DNA of 64,000 nt, taken from positions 33,191-97,190 of the forward strand of contig JAKSSA010000001.1 of the NCBI GenBank assembly GCA_024403335.1. Reading direction: 5' to 3'. The position numbers were made by a program, and so were the translations under genes. The notes beneath the pieces are model-generated. The model was not told the DNA's origin and searched no databases. It was given only the letters and a program-made list of their open reading frames with translations. Of the stretch, positions 56,799-64,000 are shown one piece after another. Origin of the DNA: Lachnospiraceae bacterium (GTDB lineage: Bacteria > Bacillota > Clostridia > Lachnospirales > Lachnospiraceae). Every line of letters begins with the position of its first letter. Within the stretch, counting starts at the first letter, position 1.

Positions 56799-57857
56799 AT
56801 GAAGACAAATCCATTTTCAATGCACATTGATGTTGATGCTTTTCTTCCGGCAAGCGACGCGGAAAAGGAATATATGGTTCAGATGCGTGAATCATCAACC
56901 TTTTTCAAGGACGGAATGAAAAGACTTTTAAAGAACAAAATTGCCACAACAAGTATGATTATTATTATAGTTATTACTTTGGCATCATTAATTATTCCTG
57001 CTATCTGGCCCTATACCTATGATAACATGCTGGGCGTAAGACCAGGTGAGCCGGTAGATTCTTCTTACAACAATTTGGCTCCTTTTACTTACGGCAAGAC
57101 AGAGAAAGCCAGAATAGCAGCGGGAGAAAGCATATTCCCACATATCTTTGGCACAGATGCGCAGGGAAGAGATTATTTCATTCGTGTTGTATACGGAACC
57201 AGAATTTCACTTGCAGTTGGTTTCTTTGCAAGTATCATCGTTTTGGTAGTTGGTATCACACTTGGTTCTGTCGCAGGTTATTTTGGTGGAAAAGTTGACA
57301 TGATTATCATGCGAATAGTTGATATTATCTATTCCCTGCCAGACATGCTGATGGTTATTCTGCTTGCGTCAGTACTGAATACTGCACTTGGCAACAAGCT
57401 TGACGGAACTCCGTTTGCAAAAATCGGTTCGAACATTATCAGTTTGTTTATTGTATTCGCGGTTCTTTACTGGGTATCAATGTCGCGACTTATTCGTGGT
57501 CAGATTCTTTCATTAAGAGAACAGGAATATGTGCTCGCTGCCCAGGCCACCGGCGCGAAGGGTTCCTGGATTATAAGGAAGCATCTTTTGCCTAACTGTA
57601 TCAGTGTAATTGTTATTTCAACAGCACTTCAGATACCGAATGCAATCTTTACGGAAAGTTTTCTTTCTTTCCTGGGATTAGGTGTTAATGCGCCGATGCC
57701 TTCACTTGGTTCACTTGCAAGTGATGCATTAAATGGTGTTAACTCCTATGCATACAGACTGGTTATTCCGGCAATTGTTATTTCACTTATTGTATTGTCT
57801 TTGAATTTGTTCGGCGATGGTTTGCGAGATGCATTCGATCCGAAGCTGAACGGTTAG
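56799..57857 (+). CDS. oppC: Oligopeptide ABC transporter permease OppC
   Basis: 352 residues, with a cytosolic N-terminal segment of about 45 residues, an extracytoplasmic insert after the first membrane span (GTDAQGRDYFIRVVYGTRISL follows it) and the EAA loop QEYVLAAQATGAKGSWIIRKHLLPN near 245. The OppC/DppC family partner of OppB. GGGAGG sits 9 bp after the oppB stop. Confidence 0.95.
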   Translation: MKTNPFSMHIDVDAFLPASDAEKEYMVQMRESSTFFKDGMKRLLKNKIATTSMIIIIVITLASLIIPAIWPYTYDNMLGVRPGEPVDSSYNNLAPFTYGKTEKARIAAGESIFPHIFGTDAQGRDYFIRVVYGTRISLAVGFFASIIVLVVGITLGSVAGYFGGKVDMIIMRIVDIIYSLPDMLMVILLASVLNTALGNKLDGTPFAKIGSNIISLFIVFAVLYWVSMSRLIRGQILSLREQEYVLAAQATGAKGSWIIRKHLLPNCISVIVISTALQIPNAIFTESFLSFLGLGVNAPMPSLGSLASDALNGVNSYAYRLVIPAIVISLIVLSLNLFGDGLRDAFDPKLNG

Positions 57858-57867
57858 GGGGTAGTAA

Positions 57868-58953
57868 ATGGCTTTATTAGAAGTAAGAGACTTACGCACC
57901 TCCTTCTTTACAGATGCGGGTGAAGTTAAGGCAGTAAATGGCGTTTCCTTCAATCTTGATCATGGCAAGGTATTGGGTATCGTTGGCGAATCGGGCTCGG
58001 GAAAGAGCGTTACCGCATATTCGATAATGCAGATTCTTGCATCCACAGGTAAGATTGTTGGGGGCTCAATTAAATTAGATGGAACAGAATTGGTGAATGC
58101 CGGTGAAAAGGTAATGAAGGACGTGCGAGGTAACAGGGTGTCCATCATTTTCCAGGATCCCATGACCTCACTTAATCCGACCTATACTATTGGCAAGCAG
58201 CTGATGGAAGCAATTTTGCTTCACACAGGACGAAATAAAGAACAAGCTTACGAAAGAGCAGTTGAGATGCTTCGTTTGGTAAATGTTAATGAGCCTGAAA
58301 AGAGAATGAAGCAGTACCCTTTCGAATTCTCAGGCGGTATGCGACAGAGAGTTATGATTGCGATGGCGTTAGCTTGTGAACCTGATATTCTTATCGCTGA
58401 CGAACCGACTACAGCTTTGGATGTTACTATTCAGGCACAGATTCTTGATTTGATGAAGGATTTGCAGGAAAAGCTTGGAATGGCAATCATTATGATTACC
58501 CATGATTTGGGTGTAGTTGCCCAGATGTGTGATGAAGTAATTGTTATGTATGCCGGTGGTATCTGTGAACAGGGTACTGCTGATGAGATTTTCTACAATC
58601 CCAAGCATGAGTATACAAAGGGTCTTCTTCGCTCAATTCCTACAGTTGATTCAAAGGGCGAGAAGCTCCAGCCTATCACCGGTACACCTATCGACCTTTT
58701 GAACATGCCAGCAGGCTGTCCTTTTGCACCAAGATGCGAGAATGCAATGAAGATTTGTCTTAGAGAAAAGCCTGCGAGATATCAGATTAATGATTTTCAT
58801 CAGGCTGGCTGCTGGATGAATGTGAAGGAAGCGCAAGAGAAAGGTATTGAACTTAAGCTGGCTGAGATTGGGCATATGAATCTTAGCTTGAATGACATAA
58901 AGGCGGATGCAGGAGATGGAGCAGAGGCCGGAGGGGAGGATGGCGATGAGTAA
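57868..58953 (+). CDS. oppD: Oligopeptide ABC transporter ATPase OppD
   Basis: 361 residues. Walker A GESGSGKS near 39-46, signature FSGGMRQR near 155, Walker [13 protein letters not shown] near 174-185, and the C-terminal oligopeptide/dipeptide extension ([14 protein letters not shown]) whose cysteines may hold an Fe-S cluster in homologues. The C-terminus ends in an acidic Gly/Glu tail. It overlaps oppF by 8 bp. Confidence 0.95.
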   Translation: MALLEVRDLRTSFFTDAGEVKAVNGVSFNLDHGKVLGIVGESGSGKSVTAYSIMQILASTGKIVGGSIKLDGTELVNAGEKVMKDVRGNRVSIIFQDPMTSLNPTYTIGKQLMEAILLHTGRNKEQAYERAVEMLRLVNVNEPEKRMKQYPFEFSGGMRQRVMIAMALACEPDILIADEPTTALDVTIQAQILDLMKDLQEKLGMAIIMITHDLGVVAQMCDEVIVMYAGGICEQGTADEIFYNPKHEYTKGLLRSIPTVDSKGEKLQPITGTPIDLLNMPAGCPFAPRCENAMKICLREKPARYQINDFHQAGCWMNVKEAQEKGIELKLAEIGHMNLSLNDIKADAGDGAEAGGEDGDE

Positions 58954-59959
58954 TAACCAACCCTTGGATTTAAATAAGAATAATGAACAAAAGCCATTGA
59001 TTGAAATTAAAAATTTGAAGGAATACTTTAACATTAACATGGGCCTTTTTAAGACCAAGCCATTAAAGGCTGTTGATGACGTTTCCTTTACAATCAACAA
59101 AGGCGAAACTCTTGGTTTGGTAGGTGAATCCGGTTGTGGCAAGACAACAGTTGGACGTACAATTCTTCAGCTTTACAAGCCGACTGCCGGTGAAATCTGG
59201 TACGATGGCAAAAAGATTGAAACCAAGGAAGATATTAGGGAATTCAGAAAGCATGCAACAATGGTATTCCAGGATCCATATTCCTCTCTGAATCCCAGAA
59301 TGACTGTAGCGGATATCATTGGTGAACCTCTTGATGTTCATAAGATGTATGCTACAAAGCAGGAAAGACAGGACAAAATCCTTGAACTGATGGGCCATGT
59401 TGGCTTGAACAGTGAACATGCTGCAAGATATGCTCATGAATTTTCAGGCGGACAGCGTCAGAGAATTGGTATTGCAAGAGCCCTGGCAGTTAATCCTGAC
59501 TTTATTGTATGCGATGAACCTGTATCAGCACTGGATGTTTCAATTCAGGCTCAGGTTGTAAATATGTTTGATGAACTTCAGGAAAAGCTTGGATTGACCT
59601 ATCTTTTCATTGCACATGATTTGCTGGTAGTTCGTTACATAAGTGACAGAATTGCGGTTATGTATCTTGGAAAGATGGTTGAGCTTGCTTCTGCAGAAGA
59701 AATTTACAACCATCCGTTACATCCTTATTCGCAGTCTCTTATGTCGGCGGTTCCGGTTCCTGATCCGAAAATTGCCAGAGCAAACAAGAGAATTGTTTTG
59801 TCAGGGGATATTCCAAGTCCTTTGAATGCTCCTTCGGGTTGTCCTTTCAGAACCAGATGCCAGTATGCTACTGATAAATGTGCTGAGGCAATGCCGGAAT
59901 TTAAGGAAGTATCAAAAAATCACTTTGTGGCTTGTCACAGAGTGGAAGAAATTAATTAA
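58946..59959 (+). CDS. oppF: Oligopeptide ABC transporter ATPase OppF
   Basis: 337 residues. Walker [10 protein letters not shown], signature [15 protein letters not shown], Walker [14 protein letters not shown]-terminal [14 protein letters not shown]. The start at 58946 is chosen because GGGGAGG (58933-58939) stands 6 bp before it; earlier in-frame ATGs overlap that site. The paired OppD/OppF ATPases drive peptide uptake. Confidence 0.94.
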   Translation: MSNNQPLDLNKNNEQKPLIEIKNLKEYFNINMGLFKTKPLKAVDDVSFTINKGETLGLVGESGCGKTTVGRTILQLYKPTAGEIWYDGKKIETKEDIREFRKHATMVFQDPYSSLNPRMTVADIIGEPLDVHKMYATKQERQDKILELMGHVGLNSEHAARYAHEFSGGQRQRIGIARALAVNPDFIVCDEPVSALDVSIQAQVVNMFDELQEKLGLTYLFIAHDLLVVRYISDRIAVMYLGKMVELASAEEIYNHPLHPYSQSLMSAVPVPDPKIARANKRIVLSGDIPSPLNAPSGCPFRTRCQYATDKCAEAMPEFKEVSKNHFVACHRVEEIN

Positions 59960-60149
59960 TTTGTTAATTTATCAAGTCTGAAAGTGTGATATCAATTTAT
60001 ATTTATGAATTTGCATGGGCGGTATTGCTTAAGCATGTTTCTGAATTATAAATGTTTTAAAGGTAATGATATCTGTAAAAGAAGTTAGGACTTGACAGGT
60101 TATAAGAGGATTGGGCTTGGCCCAAAGAAAAAAGAGGAGGAAAAGAAAG

Positions 60150-61907
60150 ATGAAAAAAATGCTTTCAATGTTGCTCGTTCTTGCTATGGCTATCTCTATG
60201 TTAGCAGGCTGTGGTAAGGATGAAGCAGACGGCACATCAATCAATGTGTGCCTTTCATCAGAACCGGATACAATTGACCCGGCTCTTAATTCAGCAGTAG
60301 ATGGTGCTACAATGCTTGCTCACCTTTTCGCAGGTCTTGCAAAGTGGTCACAGGATTCAAAGGGAAATCTTGCTATTGTTCCTGACTGTGCTGAAGCATT
60401 ACCTGAAGGTGTTGTTGGCGCTGATGGTAAGGTTACTTATACTTATACCCTTAAGAAGGGCTTAAAGTGGTCAGATGGCAAGGATTTAACAGCAAAGGAT
60501 TTCGAATTTGCATGGAAGAGAGCAGCAGGCGATGAACTTGGTGCTGACTATGGATATATGTTCGAAGTTGTTGATGGTTATCCTAACAATCTTAATGTAA
60601 AGGCTACAAGCGACAATACTTTGGTTGTTGTATTGGCTAACTCTGTTGCTTACTGGAATGAATTACTTGCATTCCCTACATACTATCCTGTACGTGAAGA
60701 TGTAGTTGCTGATGAAGCATGGGCAACAGAAGCAAAGACATATGTTTGCAATGGTGCTTACACAATTACAAAGTGGGATCACAACAGTGTTATCGAATTA
60801 ACAAAGAACAAGAACTATGTAAATGCTGACGAAGTTACAATGGGTAAGATTAACTTCTATCTTTCAGATGATGCTAATAACATGCTTTCTAACTTCAAGA
60901 ATGGCGAATGGTTATTAATCGATGATGTTCCTACAAATGAAATTGCTACACTTAAGAAGGATTATCCTACAGAATTCGTAGTAGCAGGCCAGATTGGTAC
61001 ATACTATGTATGCTGGAATATCAATGAAGAAATTCTTCCTGCAGGTTCAAACCTTAAGGGCGAGGCTGCAGAAGCTGCAAGAGCAGAAATCAGAGCAGCT
61101 ATCGGTTTACTCTATGACCGTAACTACATTGTAGAAGAAATTGGTCAGGCAGGACAGGTTCCCGCTTCATCATTCGTAGCAATGGGTATGACAAATCCTG
61201 ATGGTACACAGTTCTACAAGACCGCTGGTAACAATGCAGGTTTTGATGGATATTATGATGTTTCAACAGGTGCATTGAAGTCTAACTTCGATAAGGCTGT
61301 AGAAGTTTTGAAGAAGTACTATAACTGGGATGGAAGCAAGTTCACAAACTTCCCTACACTTACATATCTTTACAATACTTCAGAAGGCCACAAGGCTATC
61401 GGTGAATACTTACAGTCAGCTATGGCTACAGTTGGCATCACAATGAACCTTGAGAACCAGGAATGGAATACTTTCCTTAACACACGTAAGGATGGACAGT
61501 ACTCAATCGCACGTAACGGCTGGTTAGCTGACTACAACGATCCTATCTGCTTCCTTGATATGTGGACAACAGAATCAGGTAACAACGATGTTCAGTTCGG
61601 CAAGGACGGACACAAGAATCTTAAGATGTACAACCTTGATCTTACATCTTTAGGTTACTCAACAAAGGTTGTAAACGGAACCTGGGCTGAGACCTTCGAT
61701 GTACTTATCTCAACAATCAAGGGCTGCACAGATAACAATAAGAGATTCGAAATGATGCATATTGCTGAAGACATGCTTATGTCAACAGGTTGTATCGTTC
61801 CTCTTTACTACTACACAGACCTTTATATGGTTGATGATTCAGTAAAGGGCTTCTTCTCAAATCCTCTTGGATACAAGTACTTCATGTACACAACAATTGA
61901 GAAGTAA
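60150..61907 (+). CDS. oppA: Oligopeptide-binding lipoprotein OppA
   Basis: 585-residue family 5 solute-binding lipoprotein. The signal MKKMLSMLLVLAMAISMLAGC ends in LAGC (lipidated C21). The mature part has the family blocks SEPDTIDPALNSAVDGATMLAHLFAGLA and YTYTLKKGLKWSDGKDLTAKDFEFAWKR. The start at 60150 follows GAGGAGG; an earlier in-frame start lacks a site and would bury the signal. It belongs with oppBCDF. A hairpin TTGGG/CCCAA (60111-60125) in the leader and the strong site suggest separate high-level expression. Confidence 0.95.
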   Translation: MKKMLSMLLVLAMAISMLAGCGKDEADGTSINVCLSSEPDTIDPALNSAVDGATMLAHLFAGLAKWSQDSKGNLAIVPDCAEALPEGVVGADGKVTYTYTLKKGLKWSDGKDLTAKDFEFAWKRAAGDELGADYGYMFEVVDGYPNNLNVKATSDNTLVVVLANSVAYWNELLAFPTYYPVREDVVADEAWATEAKTYVCNGAYTITKWDHNSVIELTKNKNYVNADEVTMGKINFYLSDDANNMLSNFKNGEWLLIDDVPTNEIATLKKDYPTEFVVAGQIGTYYVCWNINEEILPAGSNLKGEAAEAARAEIRAAIGLLYDRNYIVEEIGQAGQVPASSFVAMGMTNPDGTQFYKTAGNNAGFDGYYDVSTGALKSNFDKAVEVLKKYYNWDGSKFTNFPTLTYLYNTSEGHKAIGEYLQSAMATVGITMNLENQEWNTFLNTRKDGQYSIARNGWLADYNDPICFLDMWTTESGNNDVQFGKDGHKNLKMYNLDLTSLGYSTKVVNGTWAETFDVLISTIKGCTDNNKRFEMMHIAEDMLMSTGCIVPLYYYTDLYMVDDSVKGFFSNPLGYKYFMYTTIEK

Positions 61908-61928
61908 TTAGTAATTAATGATTACAGT

Positions 61929-61965
61929 ATGCAGGAAGCAATTAATTGTTTCCTGCATTTTTTAT
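61929..61965 (+). terminator. Rho-independent terminator of the opp operon
   Basis: ATGCAGGAAGCAATT (61929-61943) pairs with AATTGTTTCCTGCAT (61944-61958) with one G-U, then TTTTTTAT. Confidence 0.88.
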
Positions 61966-62012
61966 ATTGACTTTTTTTTGCTTTAATGCTAATATCTCGA
62001 TAATAATAGTAA

Positions 62013-62262
62013 TGGCTGTGACGAAGACAGTCTTACAGGAACATTTTACAGAGAGCCGATGGGTGGTGTGAATCGGTACTTGACCTGTCAAGAGAATCAC
62101 TTCCGAGCCGGTGTGCCTAACGCATATGCAATTAAGCGCATCCGTGAAGCTGCGTTAAAGCGAAGGGTTTGATAGAACCTAAAGTGGCGTTGTAAAGCGC
62201 AAATTGAGTGGTACCGCGGGAATTCTCGTCTCAATGAAGTAATTCGTTGGGACGTTTTTTTG
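62013..62262 (+). promoter_or_regulatory. T-box riboswitch leader of ileS
   Basis: The T-box sequence AGTGGTACCGCGGG lies at 62207-62220. It is followed by a terminator: CGTCTCAATGAA/TTCGTTGGGACG (62227-62254) and TTTTTTT. The stem I distal motif (GAGAGCCGATGGGTGGTG with AATCGG) is at 62051-62076. A candidate specifier ATC (Ile) is at 62096-62098, in AGAGAATCAC. Uncharged tRNA-Ile would stabilise the antiterminator and switch on ileS. Confidence 0.94.
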
Positions 62263-62364
62263 TTTTAGCGGATTCAAGGTATTTGCCTTAGCAGACTGAA
62301 GAGAAATTAACTTAATCTGAAAGGGCTAAAATTGTAAATATATGTTGTACAGGGAGGAATCAGT

Positions 62365-64000
62365 ATGTACTTGAAAGTTGATGCCAGTATGAACTTCGTT
62401 GACAGAGAAAAAGCTGTTGAAGAATTCTGGAAAAAAGAAGACATTTTTAGAAAAAGTCTTGCAAAGAACGAGGGCAAGGATACCTTTATGTTCTTTGATG
62501 GACCTCCGACCGCTAATGGCAAGCCACATATCGGTCATGTTTTAACACGTGTTATTAAGGATATGATTCCCCGTTACCAGACAATGAAGGGAAAGATGGT
62601 TCCAAGAAAGGCCGGCTGGGATACTCATGGACTTCCGGTTGAGCTTGAAGTTGAAAAACTTCTTGGCCTTAACGGCAAGGAGCAGATTGAACAGTATGGC
62701 ATGGAGCCTTTCATTAAAAAGTGTAAGGAATCTGTTTGGAAATATAAGGGTATGTGGGAAGATTTCTCAGGAACAGTTGGTTTCTGGGCTGATATGGATA
62801 ACCCTTATGTAACTTATGATGATAATTATATTGAGTCTGAGTGGTGGGCATTGAAGACTATTTGGGACAAGGGCCTTCTTTATAAGGGCTTTAAGATTGT
62901 TCCTTATTGCCCTCGTTGTGGAACCCCTCTTTCAACAGCTGAAGTATCACAAGGCTATAAGACTGTAAAAGAGCGTTCAGCAGTAGTTCGTTTCAAGGCA
63001 AAAGGCGAAGATGCTTTCTTCCTTGCATGGACAACCACACCCTGGACACTTCCTTCAAATGTTGCACTTTGCGTAAATCCTGATGATGATTACTGCAAAG
63101 TAAAAGCAGCAGACGGCTATGTATATTATATGGCATGTGCTTTGCTTGACAGCGTTTTGGGCAAGCTTAAGACAGATGATGCACCTGCTTATGAAGTTTT
63201 AGAAACCTTCAAGGGACAGGATTTGGAATATAAGGAATATGAGCCATTATTTGACTGTGCTGCACAGGTAGCTGCAAAGCAGGGTAAAAAAGGCTTCTTT
63301 GTAACATGTGACTCTTATGTTACTATGTCAGATGGTACAGGTATTGTTCATATTGCACCTGCTTTTGGTGAAGACGATGCTAATGTTGGAAGACATTATG
63401 ACCTTCCCTTTGTTCAGTTCGTTGACGGAAAAGGTGAATTGACAAAGGAAACTCCTTTTGCCGGATTATTTGTTAAAAAGGCTGATCCTGAAGTATTAAC
63501 AAACCTTGAGGCAAGAAATCAGCTCTTCTCAGCACCTAAGTTTGAACATGAATATCCTCACTGTTGGAGATGCGATACTCCGTTAATTTATTATGCAAGA
63601 GAATCCTGGTATATTAAGGAAACTGCTGTAAGAGATGATCTTATCAGAAATAACAATACAGTAAACTGGATTCCTGAATCAATTGGTAAGGGACGTTTTG
63701 GTAACTGGCTTGAGAATATTCAGGACTGGGCTATTTCCCGTAACCGTTATTGGGGAACTCCTCTCAATATCTGGGAATGTGAAGACTGCAAGCACCAGGA
63801 ATGTATCGGAGGCAGAGAAGAATTAAAGAAGCTTAGTGGAAATGATGCTGCTTTAACAGTTGAACTCCACAGACCATATATTGATGAGATTACCTGCAAG
63901 TGTCCTGAATGTGGAAAGACTATGAGAAGAGTTCCTGAAGTTTTGGACTGCTGGTTTGACTCAGGTGCAATGCCTTTTGCTCAGCATCATTATCCTTTTG
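62365..64000 (+). CDS. ileS: Isoleucyl-tRNA synthetase, N-terminal part (runs off window)
   Basis: The frame from ATG 62365 (behind GGGAGG) stays open to the window end, giving about 545 residues of a roughly 1,030-residue enzyme. Class I synthetase HIGH motif is PHIGHV near residue 56 (GPPTANGKPHIGHV). The CP1 editing domain is present (AWTTTPWTLPSNVAL; DGTGIVHIAPAFGEDD), and ISRNRYWGTPLNIW lies near 455-468. Zinc-type cysteines (CEDCKHQECIGG; CKCPECGKTM) follow. The KMSKS motif lies beyond the edge. Control by the T-box upstream supports isoleucine specificity over valine or leucine. Confidence 0.95.
   Translation, partial: MYLKVDASMNFVDREKAVEEFWKKEDIFRKSLAKNEGKDTFMFFDGPPTANGKPHIGHVLTRVIKDMIPRYQTMKGKMVPRKAGWDTHGLPVELEVEKLLGLNGKEQIEQYGMEPFIKKCKESVWKYKGMWEDFSGTVGFWADMDNPYVTYDDNYIESEWWALKTIWDKGLLYKGFKIVPYCPRCGTPLSTAEVSQGYKTVKERSAVVRFKAKGEDAFFLAWTTTPWTLPSNVALCVNPDDDYCKVKAADGYVYYMACALLDSVLGKLKTDDAPAYEVLETFKGQDLEYKEYEPLFDCAAQVAAKQGKKGFFVTCDSYVTMSDGTGIVHIAPAFGEDDANVGRHYDLPFVQFVDGKGELTKETPFAGLFVKKADPEVLTNLEARNQLFSAPKFEHEYPHCWRCDTPLIYYARESWYIKETAVRDDLIRNNNTVNWIPESIGKGRFGNWLENIQDWAISRNRYWGTPLNIWECEDCKHQECIGGREELKKLSGNDAALTVELHRPYIDEITCKCPECGKTMRRVPEVLDCWFDSGAMPFAQHHYPF

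Noticed and set aside
58907..58945. Earlier start for oppF
   Set aside because: These in-frame ATGs lie before or inside the GGGGAGG ribosome binding site; ATG 58946 has correct spacing.

Overview
The window is about 38-40% GC with almost every gene on the + strand. The content is that of an anaerobic, motile, fibre-degrading Clostridia species, most likely a Lachnospiraceae relative (Roseburia, Butyrivibrio, Lachnospira group): paralogous flagellins, a radical-SAM activase of the anaerobic ribonucleotide reductase type, rubrerythrin, a large Firmicutes-type SRP RNA, a T-box leader, YesM/YesN two-component pairs, several carbohydrate ABC importers and a GH115 xylan alpha-glucuronidase. The genus assignment is inference from gene content.

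Layout. 1-5 kb: the 3' end of one flagellin, an IS200-type element, a second complete flagellin behind a sigma-28/SigD-type promoter, and a flagellin-linked glycosyltransferase broken by an in-frame TAG. 5-12 kb: a MATE exporter, two radical-SAM genes, rfbH and rfbF of the CDP-3,6-dideoxyhexose route (no rfbG here), a tRNA-dihydrouridine synthase and the SRP RNA. 12-20 kb: TatD, a tandem-GNAT/TadA fusion, an unrecognised 767-residue protein, a stand-alone ABC ATPase, and a TPR/acidic/AAA-like protein. 20-25 kb: an AraC regulator (the only convincing minus-strand gene) divergent from an LplB/YtcP-type importer. 25-34 kb: a small membrane protein, rubrerythrin, acyltransferase, HAD phosphatase, GH115 and a 7TM-GAF-GGDEF-HD-GYP protein. 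34-49 kb: a CUT1 sugar importer, a YesN/YesM pair, a CUT2 furanose-type importer (binding protein, ATPase, two permeases), a SurE-RNase H fusion, and a second CUT2-type binding lipoprotein whose N-terminus is made of 18-bp repeats. 49-64 kb: ClpB, an O-acetylhomoserine sulfhydrylase-type enzyme, aspartokinase, a YitT-family protein, an oligopeptide importer (oppBCDF plus binding protein), and a T-box leader in front of ileS, which runs off the window.

How it fits together. GH115 removes glucuronyl side chains from xylan; the three sugar importers, their AraC and YesMN regulators and the c-di-GMP phosphodiesterase suit a cell that senses and swims to plant polysaccharide. The flagellin neighbourhood plus deoxysugar genes suggest glycosylated flagella (inference).

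The most unusual things: (i) many intergenic spacers are degenerate short-period tandem repeats (about 12-65 bp units), and in several the last unit carries the ribosome binding site of the next gene; the same process appears to have entered a coding region at 47.5 kb; (ii) two domain fusions, GNAT-GNAT-TadA and SurE-RNase H; (iii) an uncharacterised three-gene set (767-residue protein, orphan ABC ATPase, TPR/degenerate AAA protein); (iv) two leaders in which a segment upstream of the likely promoter is perfectly complementary to the Shine-Dalgarno. I saw no CRISPR array, tRNA, rRNA or prophage.
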